From a virus, in IMG/VR virus record IMGVR_UViG_3300031801_000033, positions 1 to 20,956 of that record: 20,956 nucleotides of DNA; one strand, 5' to 3'. The position numbers and the translations under genes are program-made. The notes under the pieces were generated by a model, which was not told where the DNA came from, did not search any database, and was given only the letters and a program-made list of their open reading frames with translations. This document shows, in pieces, positions 1 through 8,589 of the stretch (its first letter is position 1; each line of letters starts with the position of its first letter).

Positions 1-305
1 AACGTCGCGGGACTGGCATCTCTCGCCACCGTGCCTCGACTCGTCAGTGTCTTATCTGCATTCACCTCGTAGAGTGTCTGCCCAATCACCGCAAAGCATC
101 GTCCATTTTGTTCAGTCATCCCACGCACAGGTGATTCACTCGCTGATACAAACGACTCACACCCAGGCGTCGGATAGAGCACTGTCTGGAAGGGCTCTGA
201 GCCAATTTCGATGCTCTCGACATACCAATTCACGCACCGCTGCGTTGATGCCAACACACTTTGGCTCTCGTACGACGCACCCACAAACCCAGGAAATTTC
301 ATCAT
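1..305 (-). CDS. P22 gp10-like packaged-DNA stabilisation protein (N-terminal part, runs off left edge)
   Basis: Partial gene; an open frame continues to the left edge with no stop, giving about 101 residues. The N-terminus reads MMKFPGFVGASYESQSV, followed by RCVNWYVE and LYPTPG, then PVRGMTEQNGRCFAVIG and LYEVN. This is the start pattern of the P22 gp10 family, which forms part of the tail hub and plugs the portal after packaging. The ATG overlaps the stop of the upstream gp4-like gene as TAATG, so translation is probably coupled; a second ATG follows directly. Its place just after gp4 matches P22 gene order. The family call is from recognised sequence pattern, the tail-plug role is from P22. 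Confidence 0.82.
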   Translation of the reverse strand, partial: MMKFPGFVGASYESQSVLASTQRCVNWYVESIEIGSEPFQTVLYPTPGCESFVSASESPVRGMTEQNGRCFAVIGQTLYEVNADKTLTSRGTVARDASPAT

Positions 306-1045
306 TAGCGGTACCGATCCGTGCGCCAGTCATAGCGGCCACCTTCAGATAGTAATGCCGCATCAATCGTCAACTCCTCAGTCGTCGTTGACGTATTCAC
401 CCGCTTCACATTGGCATAGGTATCTGTTGCCAACTTGAATATTTCCGGAGAAATCGACACGCCAAATTCAGGAGCCAATCGCAACGCCAGTTGATAACGC
501 ATCGCCTCTTCATATCCAGGAGGAAACGTATACGCCGTAACCAGATCAGCAAACTGCGACAACGCCGTTGGGGTATACAACACGAGTTGACAATTACTAC
601 TATTTGGAACCGGCCAGACGCTAATCGTCGCCAACCCTGCCGTCCACTTCTTATCATAGAAAAACTGTGTCGGATACGTACTCGTCAATCCCTTAATGCC
701 CACCTCTTGCCACTGACGAATCGTCAACGCATTCGAGATCGGCAGTTCCTGCTTCTGAGCACTGGACGCATTTTTATCCGTAATGATACTTGCCGCGACA
801 ATCCATTGCGGGCGAGGGATATTAAACGTCCCACCCGTGCCAATCGTGTAATCCTGCGTTGACGCAGACAAATCAAACGCCGTTCTCGCCACAGTGAAAA
901 TCATGAGACGTTCAGTCGCCCACGTGTCCACCATGTTATTCAAGACAACCAGCGCATCCGCCACGTCTTCACTTGACGCTGTTTCACCAGACGCAAGGAC
1001 GCCTACCGTTTTTAACGCCCGCGTAATTAACTCATTTGCCGTCAC
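305..1045 (-). CDS. P22 gp4-like tail accessory factor (head-to-tail connector)
   Basis: 246 residues, longer than P22 gp4 (about 166). N-terminus MTANELITRALKTVGVLASGE followed by VADALVVLNNMVDTWATERL is the characteristic helical start of the P22 gp4 tail accessory family. The middle has the usual IPRPQWI segment and a C-terminal half with FPPGYEEAMRYQLALRLAPEFG. In P22 this protein binds below the portal ring after packaging and starts tail assembly. The start is GTG; no in-frame ATG lies nearby, and only a G-rich stretch precedes it, so initiation may be weak or coupled to the 71-residue gene that ends 3 bases upstream. It lies between coat and gp10 homologues, as in P22. Confidence 0.85.
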   Translation of the reverse strand: MTANELITRALKTVGVLASGETASSEDVADALVVLNNMVDTWATERLMIFTVARTAFDLSASTQDYTIGTGGTFNIPRPQWIVAASIITDKNASSAQKQELPISNALTIRQWQEVGIKGLTSTYPTQFFYDKKWTAGLATISVWPVPNSSNCQLVLYTPTALSQFADLVTAYTFPPGYEEAMRYQLALRLAPEFGVSISPEIFKLATDTYANVKRVNTSTTTEELTIDAALLSEGGRYDWRTDRYR

Positions 1046-1048
1046 GAC

Positions 1049-1264
1049 TTAACCGCCCCCAACCACGGCCCTCTTCGACAGACGCCTCGCACGAGACGCT
1101 TTTTTCACATCCACTGCAGACGTAAATGGACCCGCTGGAGACTCCGCCCATGACACCGTAATCTTCTTGATATCGTCAGGGGTCTGCAGCAATCTCGGTT
1201 CAATAACGCCCTCTGAACTTTTGACATACACCCATTTCGGGTATGACGGATACTGGTAATCCAT
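1049..1264 (-). CDS. Small hypothetical protein between coat and gp4
   Basis: 71 residues. SD AGGAAG lies 8 bases before the ATG. The N-terminal half (YPKWVYVKSSEGVIEPRLLQ) and the middle (DDIKKITVSWAESPAGPFT) look like a small beta-rich domain. The C-terminus is basic, ending RARRLSKRAVVGGG. No family recognised with confidence; small proteins at this site in P22-like phages are often head decoration or completion factors, but nothing here proves that. It follows a terminator hairpin located after the coat gene, so it and the downstream connector genes would be transcribed by read-through. Confidence 0.65.
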   Translation of the reverse strand: MDYQYPSYPKWVYVKSSEGVIEPRLLQTPDDIKKITVSWAESPAGPFTSAVDVKKASRARRLSKRAVVGGG

Positions 1265-1277
1265 AGTATGACTTCCT

Positions 1278-1316
1278 AGAAAAATACCGGAAGGGAGTCT
1301 CCCCCCTCCCGGTATT
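1278..1316 (-). terminator. Hairpin terminator after coat gene
   Basis: Read on the minus strand, AATACCGG pairs with CCGGTATT, with an inner G-rich/CTCCC pairing, and the hairpin is followed by a run of T (TATTTTT). It sits 14 bases after the coat stop and before the 71-residue gene. This is the expected place for a partial terminator that gives coat mRNA at higher level than downstream connector genes. The structure is seen; the partial activity is inference. Confidence 0.75.
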
Positions 1317-1330
1317 GAGTAACCGTGAAC

Positions 1331-2542
1331 CTACGCCTGTATCCGACAAGCCAACTCAGGACGGAGTGTTGCCCACCCAAACAGTACATCCAGTCTGCAT
1401 GGGAATTTGTCCGTGGTGATGTCGTAATCTCGGATCAACCGAATCGACATTCCCAGTTGGTCGTCTGACACACGAGCCGCCATGTCGGTGCCTTGCGGCA
1501 ACGGCAGATCGGCCATCGCCAACGTAAACGCATCTTTGTGATGCGCCACGCCTTGCGGCGACTGTGTTGAGGCTGCCCCAACAATCGTCAACGCGGCGTT
1601 ATCTGCTGGCAACGCATCGACCGTTTGGAAGGCCCCACTGCTGGTAATCGCTGGACTAATTGCTGCAGTCAAATTACCAGACCCATCAGAACTGACATCA
1701 GCGGTGACAACAAACTGCTGCGCCGAGCCTGTCGATTGACGCGACTGCGGGTTGACATGATTGACACCAGCAATGGTGAAAACATCACCCTTCTTTAGAC
1801 GCGCTGCCGCCGATGAAGTCCACCCATCCGTGACCAACGTGGTTGCGCCACTGGCCGTGCTGCCGTTCACCAATGGTGTGCCACCAAGCGGTCCCACCGT
1901 ATGCGTATTGACGTTCTGATCCATGTACCAGTCGTACCCGACTGCCGTGCCCATCACGCCACGTCGATACTGTGACGCAATCGCGGTCGATTGCTGGAAC
2001 AACCCTTTCAGGGCATCCACAATCGTCGCTTGCATCAGCGGTGTAATACAGACTGACCGCTGCCCATCCATCGGGGCAGAGTTGTCATCCAGCTTCACGC
2101 CTGACTGCAAATACGTCAATAGCGCATTCGGCGTCGTCCCTGGCGTTCCCACACTGTTGTAAATATCCTTATACAGTGCAAGTCCAGCGTTATCGATCTT
2201 ATTCGCAATCGTTGCCACCGCTGGAGAAACGAAGCGCTTACTAAAATCATCAATCTTCAACGCCAAGTCTTCACTCGTGAACGAAATATCCACACCAAAC
2301 TGCGTATCCAATGTCACTGCGACCTGCGTTTCAGTCGCATCTTCAATGGAAATCGCCGACCCGGTGCGACCCACATAACGTGGAGGTTTCCGCACATTCA
2401 ATACGGTCCCGATCTTCGCCCCTTCGACACCAAAACGGTCGTCGTACTGGCGATTCACAGTCTTCGTGAATGTCAAGTTATTTTCCAAGACCCGAAGGGC
2501 TTCCCGCGTAATCATGGAAATTGTTAACAGTGTATTAGCCAT
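1331..2542 (-). CDS. Major capsid (coat) protein, P22 gp5 type
   Basis: 403 residues; P22 coat is 430. The start MANTLLTISMITREALRVLEN, then FTKTVNRQYDDRF, GTVLNVRKPPRYVGR and VAVTLDTQFGVDISFTSEDLAL form the typical N-terminal arm and beginning of the HK97-like fold in the P22 coat family. The middle (around residues 205-310) is Gly/Ser/Thr/Ala-rich and probably corresponds to the inserted domain of P22-type coats. The C-terminal part has SIRLIRDYDITTDKFPCRLD and ends in GWATLRPELACRIQ, also typical. The protein assembles the icosahedral head shell around scaffold. The scaffold gene lies directly upstream, and a terminator hairpin follows. Confidence 0.95.
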   Translation of the reverse strand: MANTLLTISMITREALRVLENNLTFTKTVNRQYDDRFGVEGAKIGTVLNVRKPPRYVGRTGSAISIEDATETQVAVTLDTQFGVDISFTSEDLALKIDDFSKRFVSPAVATIANKIDNAGLALYKDIYNSVGTPGTTPNALLTYLQSGVKLDDNSAPMDGQRSVCITPLMQATIVDALKGLFQQSTAIASQYRRGVMGTAVGYDWYMDQNVNTHTVGPLGGTPLVNGSTASGATTLVTDGWTSSAAARLKKGDVFTIAGVNHVNPQSRQSTGSAQQFVVTADVSSDGSGNLTAAISPAITSSGAFQTVDALPADNAALTIVGAASTQSPQGVAHHKDAFTLAMADLPLPQGTDMAARVSDDQLGMSIRLIRDYDITTDKFPCRLDVLFGWATLRPELACRIQA

Positions 2543-2574
2543 AATCTTTACTCACTTGCGCCATTCCTCATGCA

Positions 2575-3645
2575 CTACCATCGACCATTCGCCCGTGCGT
2601 CTTCTTCCTGTTTGTTTCGCACGCGCCGATAGTCCTGATAGTTCATCTGATCCATTGGGACCGTCGATGACGCTATCGCACTTCCCCCAACCGGCTTGAT
2701 GGGTTTTGGTGCCTTGGTTACAGTTCGTGCAGCTTGTGTCGGGCCGGATGAAGCGACCTCAAGCTGCGCTTCAAGTCTTCCAAGTTCCTTAATCGCTACC
2801 AACGGAGGTAACGACGCGATACGGTCACACGTCTCTGGATTCTTACAGAGGTGATACATTAACGCGGGACCACTCTCGGAACTAAGCACGGTATCCTGCA
2901 TTGGCATCGTCATTGGCAAATGCCGACCGCGCTCTAACGTCGCATCAAAATCTCCATGCTCCGACCGAAAGTTATCGATTCGCGCATGATGCGCAGCGAC
3001 AAGGTCTTCCTGGGCACGTTGGGCTTGTTCGCGTGAGATGCGTTCACGCTCATCCTGCTGATGTGTCTCCAAGCGCCGTGAGACTTTCCAATCAACAAGG
3101 TTCTCCTGAAATTCTTCGTATGTTTCAAAATCCTCTTGCAGTGGTTTTTTGTCACCTGTTTCCTTCGCTTCCACTGACGGTTCTTCTGCCTCATTCGGAG
3201 GTGCTACGGATGGCGAAACAGGCGCTGCTCGACGCAGCGCGTTAACCTCCCTCGCCAACAAATCTGCACGCGCAGACTCTGCAGCCTTCTCTCTCGCAAG
3301 CTGACTTGCTCGGTCCTTATACGATCGACCGCGACGACGACGCTTCCGTGGAACATCTTCAGATTCAGCTTCTTCCTCTGGAGGCGTCTCCTCTGACGCC
3401 TCTTTCGCAGGCGCTTCCTCGTCAGGAGCAGCTGCTTCTTCAAGAGGCATCTCTTCTGCGCTGTCTGCTTCGACGGATGTATCGTCTGTTAGCTCCGATA
3501 CTTTTTTCGCCTCCACCTTAACGGGAATCTCCGCTGGTGAAGACTCTCCTGTGACAACTTCAGGGGCTGGATCTGTATTAGCAACCGTATTCAAAGCCGT
3601 AACATCCCGCTCCGTATCCGTCGTGCTTGCAATCGTAACGGTCAT
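2575..3645 (-). CDS. Head scaffolding protein (P22 gp8 position)
   Basis: 356 residues. Residues 1-100 are strongly acidic and Ala/Pro/Glu-rich (disordered). A basic stretch RKRRRRGRSYKDRASQ follows at about 103-118, then a long charged helix region (AREKAAESARADLLAREVNAL) and another helical part with RISREQAQRAQEDLVAAHHA. The C-terminus MDQMNYQDYRRVRNK is a small basic helical end like the coat-binding helix-loop-helix of P22 scaffold. Composition plus position between portal and coat support scaffolding, the internal assembly core that leaves the head before or during packaging. Sequence identity to P22 gp8 itself is not claimed. Confidence 0.8.
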   Translation of the reverse strand: MTVTIASTTDTERDVTALNTVANTDPAPEVVTGESSPAEIPVKVEAKKVSELTDDTSVEADSAEEMPLEEAAAPDEEAPAKEASEETPPEEEAESEDVPRKRRRRGRSYKDRASQLAREKAAESARADLLAREVNALRRAAPVSPSVAPPNEAEEPSVEAKETGDKKPLQEDFETYEEFQENLVDWKVSRRLETHQQDERERISREQAQRAQEDLVAAHHARIDNFRSEHGDFDATLERGRHLPMTMPMQDTVLSSESGPALMYHLCKNPETCDRIASLPPLVAIKELGRLEAQLEVASSGPTQAARTVTKAPKPIKPVGGSAIASSTVPMDQMNYQDYRRVRNKQEEDARANGRW

Positions 3646-3695
3646 CGTATCTTTCTTACCCTCTCTGCGCAGTGTGCCAGAAAATCTCTACGCTG

Positions 3696-6077
3696 TTAAG
3701 TTCCTTCTCTAGGCCCACGCAATGGCGGTCCAGGTGGAGGCCCTTGTGGAGGCCCTTGTGGAGGCCCAGGTGGAGGCCCAGGTGGCGGTCCTTGTGGAGG
3801 CCCACCCGCTGGTGGAAGTGGCGCTCCACCTGGAGGTGACGACTCCTTGAATGCGATCTTGTCAAAACGGTCTTCGTCACGATTCGATTGCGCAACCTGC
3901 CTCGTGATCATTTGATCCAAGCGACCAATTTCTGTTTGCAACACCTCAGACGCTCGTTTCTGATCAAGATTCGCTAATGCTCTCGCATTTTCCCCTTGCT
4001 GCTTAATTTGCTCTAGCTGCACTCTCGCCTGCAAATCACGCTCCTGGGAAGCTGCACTCGCTGCTAATTCTCGTTCCTTGATCGCAACCTTTGCCCCTTC
4101 CTTCACACGTTGTGTTTTCAACGCCTCCTGCGCTTGCTCGTATGCCTCCATGACTTGCTGCATTTGCTGTTGCATTTGCTGCATCTGTGCCTGCACTTCT
4201 GGAGGAATGACGTTTGGATCCACCTCATCCTGAAGATGCTCAGGGAGACTTTTCTTAAGACGTGCTTCCATTTCCTTCGCCATGGGCACATCCATGTTCC
4301 CAAATAATAAATCGCCAATCACTGGAAACACATTCGGATAGGCTTGGACTAATTGCGTCATCGCATCTACAGCTTCCTGACGGCGCGTTTGAAAACTCGG
4401 CCCCACCGCGACATTGACATCGTACCGACCAACACCTACGTCATACATACCCATGACACCTGGAGGCATCTCCTCCTCTTGCGGGCGATTCCCCTCCCCT
4501 GCAAACACCATCACGCTGCGCGGTCGCTCGTCATCACCAAGAATCCGCAACACACGAGAGGTATCATAAATTTTGGGAATCAAATCCACGAGAATCCGAC
4601 CCACCTGTCGAACAGCCCGTCCCAGATTGTCTAAATAATGACTATTCGCCATCTCATCCTGCTGTTGACGGCTCCGAATCGCACGACCGGACTCCTGCGG
4701 ACCACGCTGGCCTAATGACGCATCATTGAATCCGCCCGTGGCTTTCAAGTCGTTATCACTCTGCGCAATCGCCGCAGTCATTGCCTGAATTGGCGGTTCC
4801 CACGATTGCCGCTGGGGTGGTGGCGCTAACTGCCCACTTAAGCCAGTCTGCTTATATTCCAAATAGGGATAATTCCGCACATTGGCCATCTCCCACTTTC
4901 GTTCATGTCCCGCAAACTGCCCCTCCGCACCCACGAATGGCGCTCTGGGGGCCAGTGCAATCATCTCCGTTTGCGCACTTACCCAGTAGTTATACATCCG
5001 CTGCGGATCTTTACTGTCTCTCACGACGCCACGGTAGTCACGCACGCCATTGATATTGATTTCATCTCCCGTCACGGGAACGATCGGAATATATTTCCCA
5101 GGCCATTGCTGCCCTTCCGTCTTTTCATCATTGCCTTCAAGGATTTCCACGGCATTAATCAGACACCAACGGACGGTTCGCGTCGTTACATCTTGTGTCC
5201 CGACAACTTCGAAACCTCTCGGAACCGTGTCTTTCGGCATACTCTCCAGTTCGCTCGTCAAGATACGCGAACTCGACCCATCACTCATTTCGAGAATAGA
5301 CATCTCTTCGCGTTGTTCGTCAATGTAAAAATATTCCGCGACACGCACATTGCCTTCAGGCATCCAATCAGGCTTCGTATTTCCAATCCCCGTAAACTCC
5401 GATAACCCCGCCAAGGCTGAGTCTGGATACCGAAAGCGGTACTCTTCCGTGGGAATATCCTCCACAATAAAGGCATAGCGTGCATCCGATCCATCAGGGT
5501 TTTGCGTAGATGGGTCGACGTAGACAGAAAACGGATTCGGAATACGCCGAACCTTAATCTCCTGATTCATCGACAGTGGATCCTCGTCTATATAATCCGT
5601 GACAACACGCACGTACCCACGTCCCATCGTGACTTGATGGTCACCCGCCGTGGTATACGCCACGTCGGCATCACTCTTTGTTTCGATGTGACGCACAATA
5701 CCCTGAAGCACTTCCGCAATTCCTGGATCGCCCTCGTCTCCAGTTGGGCTCACTTGCACAGCTGGACGAGACGCGCGTTGATTATTCGTGACCTGACGAA
5801 TAAAACTTGGCATTCGATTAATCGTTAAACAGGGGCGATTGTCCTTCTCTCGCATCGATCGGATATGGTCCGGCCACTGCTCAGACGCTCGAAACCTCAA
5901 ATCTTCCAACATATTCTGGCGAAGCTTTGCTTCAGTCTCTTCAACGGTTCGATAGCGCTCATGCGCCAACGACAGAAATTCCTCAACGTCTTGACGGTGT
6001 TGATCGTCAGGACTCAGACTTTCGTCGTCCTCCTCAACCACCACCTGCTGATAACCACCACCTGTGGGATCTGCCAT
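3696..6077 (-). CDS. Portal protein, P22 gp1 type
   Basis: 793 residues; P22 portal is 725. After an acidic N-terminus comes RFRASEQWPDHIRSMRE, then RPCLTINRMPSFIRQVTNN and QRASRPAVQV, the classic start of the P22 portal family. GRGYVRVVTDYIDEDP and VRRIPNPFSVYVDP follow, and later the YWVSAQTEMIALAPRAPFVG and ATGGFNDASLG regions of the wing and stem. A Gln-rich coiled coil lies at about 630-730, resembling the barrel helix. The dodecameric portal ring is the DNA entry channel and terminase docking site. The last 45 residues are a Pro/Gly repeat (GPPQ/GPPP units), which is unusual. The start overlaps the preceding stop as TAATG, with GGAG 8 bases upstream. Confidence 0.95.
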   Translation of the reverse strand: MADPTGGGYQQVVVEEDDESLSPDDQHRQDVEEFLSLAHERYRTVEETEAKLRQNMLEDLRFRASEQWPDHIRSMREKDNRPCLTINRMPSFIRQVTNNQRASRPAVQVSPTGDEGDPGIAEVLQGIVRHIETKSDADVAYTTAGDHQVTMGRGYVRVVTDYIDEDPLSMNQEIKVRRIPNPFSVYVDPSTQNPDGSDARYAFIVEDIPTEEYRFRYPDSALAGLSEFTGIGNTKPDWMPEGNVRVAEYFYIDEQREEMSILEMSDGSSSRILTSELESMPKDTVPRGFEVVGTQDVTTRTVRWCLINAVEILEGNDEKTEGQQWPGKYIPIVPVTGDEININGVRDYRGVVRDSKDPQRMYNYWVSAQTEMIALAPRAPFVGAEGQFAGHERKWEMANVRNYPYLEYKQTGLSGQLAPPPQRQSWEPPIQAMTAAIAQSDNDLKATGGFNDASLGQRGPQESGRAIRSRQQQDEMANSHYLDNLGRAVRQVGRILVDLIPKIYDTSRVLRILGDDERPRSVMVFAGEGNRPQEEEMPPGVMGMYDVGVGRYDVNVAVGPSFQTRRQEAVDAMTQLVQAYPNVFPVIGDLLFGNMDVPMAKEMEARLKKSLPEHLQDEVDPNVIPPEVQAQMQQMQQQMQQVMEAYEQAQEALKTQRVKEGAKVAIKERELAASAASQERDLQARVQLEQIKQQGENARALANLDQKRASEVLQTEIGRLDQMITRQVAQSNRDEDRFDKIAFKESSPPGGAPLPPAGGPPQGPPPGPPPGPPQGPPQGPPPGPPLRGPREGT
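3723..3803 (-). repeat. 12-bp tandem repeat encoding a Pro/Gly tail of the portal
   Basis: About six degenerate copies of a 12-bp unit (plus-strand forms GGAGGCCCTTGT, GGAGGCCCAGGT and GGCGGTCCTTGT) at the 3' end of the portal gene. They encode GPPQ or GPPP repeats in the minus frame. Because 12 bp is four codons, copy-number change keeps the frame. Confidence 0.85.
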
Positions 6078-6316
6078 TACTGCCGCTCCATGGGCGTGAG
6101 TTCTGCCGCCCGACCCTCAATCAGTCGAAACGCATCACGAAAGTCCGCATTCGTAAAGCCATGTCCCACCCAATGACATCTCGCATGTGAGAGAAACTGA
6201 TCCTGCCCCCCAGAGACCATCGACAACAACGTCGGAAGGTCCACCTGCTGCAAGAGACTCATCACCGCAGACTCCACCATGAGTTTCCGTTCATCCAATA
6301 ACGTTTCATTGCCCAT
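6077..6316 (-). CDS. Small hypothetical protein upstream of portal
   Basis: 79 residues, MGNETLLDERKLMVESAVMS at the start, helical, with one HARCHWVGHGF segment. No family recognised. It starts 3 bases after the stop of the preceding 359-residue gene, with AGGA 7 bases before the ATG, and its stop overlaps the portal ATG as TAATG. The tight coupling on both sides makes the gene real and suggests a late virion-related job, but no function can be read from the sequence. Confidence 0.72.
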   Translation of the reverse strand: MGNETLLDERKLMVESAVMSLLQQVDLPTLLSMVSGGQDQFLSHARCHWVGHGFTNADFRDAFRLIEGRAAELTPMERQ

Positions 6317-6319
6317 CGT

Positions 6320-7399
6320 TCAATCCTGCCCCCGTAAGGTCGAAAGCATGCGATCTAAAATATCAATCTGTTCATCGGTGTACAAGTCCTGACGCCGCAT
6401 TTCATCACGCTCGTCAGGCGACAGATACCCCCGTATCCACGCATCTAACCCGGAATAGTCCCAATAGTCTTCAAATGACCGCTCGTCGTTCCCCCGCCGT
6501 TCCCATAACCGACGATCCTCTTCGAGTTGCGTGACCTCAGGATTAAACTTGGACGGCGTCTGTCGAATCGACTCATCCAATTGATCTCTCAACGCCTGAA
6601 ACTGTGGCGCTCCCGCCCGATCTTCAATATAGTTCCCGTCCGGGTCTTTCGCGCTGAACTGGTGGAGCATGTCGCCAAACAACGCCGCCGCCAAACTCTT
6701 CGGCTGTCCCGTCTCTGGGTCCACGTCGTCCATGCCTTCATACACTTCAATCGATGGGACATACGGTCCACGCCCAGACGTGGCGTTATTCGTCGGAGAA
6801 GCTTGCCCCAGGTTGCCTTCTATCGCCCATTGTTGCATGGTGTTGTCACGTAAATCCTTTTCGCTTCTCGGATCCCACGTATCCCCCACCTCCCAACCCG
6901 ACTTAAACTCAATGCGCCCAAACCTATTGTTCTCGCGCAACCGTTGATTCACCGCATCATCGCGCCGATAATCCAGCACCTGAATCTCAAGGTCTCGAAA
7001 CCGGGGGAACGCCGCATACACCGCTTCCTTCGCGGCCTCCATCTGTGCGGCATCCTGTTCCGGATCACCCGTGCTCTGCACCTGTTCCCCAAAGCCCCGA
7101 TGGCGAATCATGTCCTCTCTCGACCAATAGCGTTCCGTATCTAACGTTTGACCCACCGGAGGCGGTTCCGACGCTGTCACGGCCTCCGCCATCGCTGTCT
7201 CCTCGGCTGTTACTGGCGCATCGCGATCTTGCGCAAACAACCCCATGTGTTGCCGCCCCGACCGATAGTCCATTAATTCATCCATAACAGGGGCTCTGGA
7301 CTGATAGTCCATCAGCCCTCGCGGCGGCTGTGCCATTGACGGTGCAGCGCGATCTTGCGTAAACATCCCCATGCGTCCCATGTGTGGTCGATGCGCCAT
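6320..7399 (-). CDS. Conserved phage protein of unknown function between terminase and portal
   Basis: 359 residues from the ATG that overlaps the nuclease stop as TAATG; an in-frame ATG 12 bases further upstream is the alternative. The N-terminal 65 residues hold two similar units: MGMFTQDRAAP and MGLFAQDRDAP, each linked to LMDY-containing segments. The rest is charged and Trp/Tyr-containing: YAAFPRFRDLEIQVLDYRRDD, GRIEFKSGWEVGDTWDP, PSIEVYEGMDDVDP, AALFGDMLHQFS, and a helical C-terminus FEDYWDYSGLDAWIRGYLS. The pattern (IEF..., IEV..., GDMLH, DA-RGYL) resembles a protein family often found beside terminase or portal genes of podovirus-type phages, whose role is not known to me. Late-gene context suggests a virion or packaging role. 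Confidence 0.8.
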   Translation of the reverse strand: MAHRPHMGRMGMFTQDRAAPSMAQPPRGLMDYQSRAPVMDELMDYRSGRQHMGLFAQDRDAPVTAEETAMAEAVTASEPPPVGQTLDTERYWSREDMIRHRGFGEQVQSTGDPEQDAAQMEAAKEAVYAAFPRFRDLEIQVLDYRRDDAVNQRLRENNRFGRIEFKSGWEVGDTWDPRSEKDLRDNTMQQWAIEGNLGQASPTNNATSGRGPYVPSIEVYEGMDDVDPETGQPKSLAAALFGDMLHQFSAKDPDGNYIEDRAGAPQFQALRDQLDESIRQTPSKFNPEVTQLEEDRRLWERRGNDERSFEDYWDYSGLDAWIRGYLSPDERDEMRRQDLYTDEQIDILDRMLSTLRGQD

Positions 7400-8139
7400 T
7401 AGTGCATCCATCCCATGGTTTCTGTCCCTGTCTGGTAGAACTTAATCACGGGATCATCCTCTGCCGCTGGTTCTGTGGAGAGCCAATTCACGCCAGAGAC
7501 AATCGCGTACCGTGTTGCGTCCATCAAATGGTCGTTCTGTTTCACCACACGTCCCTTGGCGTCCCGTCGATACAGCCGAAACTCTTCAATCCAGGTCTTA
7601 CAGGACGCAAAGACTTTCAGTTGCCCTGTCGACAGCAGCCGCCAAACATCTAATAATCCCGACTCCACGGCATTCGGCGCCACATCCAGATACAATCCCA
7701 TCTCCACATACGCCTGAATCAGTTGCGACCCATCGCTCTGACTCCGTCCACGAGAGGCCGGATCAATCCGGCCTGGAATCCACAACCCGCGTGCGCGAAT
7801 CGCATCCGCATGGACACTTGGTTCTGCCTCTCCCCGCTTATGCACGGCATAGACATACCGAATATTCGTCTCCCGGTCATGGGCAATCCAGACAGCGGCG
7901 GTGCAATTCCATCCCACGTCGAGGCCATAGCCTCGTGCAAAATACGCAGGCACTTCGAAATCATCGACCAGGACATCCGTCTCTGGGACAGGGAAAATTG
8001 CACCCGACCCCAACTGCGGAACGCCCTTCGTTCGCGCTTCACGCTGGTGCGGAGGAATCGACGCAATCAATTCCACCTTCTCTGTCTCTGACAGATGCGG
8101 GACATCGTCCCAATCGGCCATGACTACAAATTTGCCCAT
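7399..8139 (-). CDS. Large terminase, nuclease domain only (split gene)
   Basis: 246 residues matching only the C-terminal half of a phage large terminase. It starts MGKFVVMADWDDVPHLSE, a segment normally internal to TerL just after the ATPase domain, then PPHQREARTKGVPQLGSGAI. RNase-H-like nuclease residues are visible: D74 in YGLDVGWN, D126 in RIDPAS, and D203/D207 in NDHLMDATRY. It would cut the concatemer at packaging. No ATPase motif is present; that domain is encoded about 960 bp upstream at 9099-9962. The gene has its own start and a good SD (AGGTAGGG, about 6 bases before the ATG), so it can be translated as a separate protein. Confidence 0.9.
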   Translation of the reverse strand: MGKFVVMADWDDVPHLSETEKVELIASIPPHQREARTKGVPQLGSGAIFPVPETDVLVDDFEVPAYFARGYGLDVGWNCTAAVWIAHDRETNIRYVYAVHKRGEAEPSVHADAIRARGLWIPGRIDPASRGRSQSDGSQLIQAYVEMGLYLDVAPNAVESGLLDVWRLLSTGQLKVFASCKTWIEEFRLYRRDAKGRVVKQNDHLMDATRYAIVSGVNWLSTEPAAEDDPVIKFYQTGTETMGWMH

Positions 8140-8163
8140 ACGATGCCCTACCTCTTGTTCAGA

Positions 8164-8574
8164 CTACTTCCCCCGACGCGACCTCTGACTAGAGCGTTTC
8201 GCTACGCTCGTGCGAGACGCGCCTGTTTGTCCTCTGCGCGTTCCACGCGTACCCATCGACACTGGAGACCTTCCAGGACTGCGTGTCGCATACTGTTCAG
8301 CCGTCCGTCCTTCATACGTCGGGCCTGTATGCATCTTCCCACGTTTCGCTTTTCCTGGTCCCAACGCACGCCCTATCTTCTTCGCCGCGCCCACCGCAGC
8401 ACGACCATACGCACGAACAGGACGTGTTGCCACTTTTGCCGCACCAACCGCTGCACGACCAATCGCTCTCGCCGGACGCGTTGCGGCTCGTGTTACACCG
8501 GACGCCACACGACGGGCCTTTGAACTTGATGAAGGTTTTTTTCGCCGCTTAATACTTCCCAATAGTCTTGCCAT
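8164..8574 (-). CDS. Small strongly basic, repeat-containing protein inside the terminase split
   Basis: 136 residues from ATG (a TTG 6 bases upstream, nearer the SD AAGGAG, is an alternative start). Composition is dominated by Arg, Ala, Lys, Ser and Gly. Two near-identical units of about 18 residues occur in tandem: ATRPARAIGRAAVGAAK and ATRPVRAYGRAAVGAAK. The remainder is Ser/Thr/Arg/Gly-rich up to SSQRSRRGK. No catalytic motif. Such polybasic proteins usually bind nucleic acid; here a DNA-condensing or head-internal protein is possible but unproven. The stop of the preceding gene overlaps the SD. It lies between the two pieces of the large terminase. Confidence 0.65.
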   Translation of the reverse strand: MARLLGSIKRRKKPSSSSKARRVASGVTRAATRPARAIGRAAVGAAKVATRPVRAYGRAAVGAAKKIGRALGPGKAKRGKMHTGPTYEGRTAEQYATRSPGRSPVSMGTRGTRRGQTGASRTSVAKRSSQRSRRGK

Positions 8575-8589
8575 TTTCAACGTGCTCCT

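Noticed and set aside
7512-8123. 203-residue plus-strand open frame
   Set aside because: Lies antisense to the conserved terminase nuclease gene; composition (His/Pro/Arg/Ser-rich) is that of a shadow frame.
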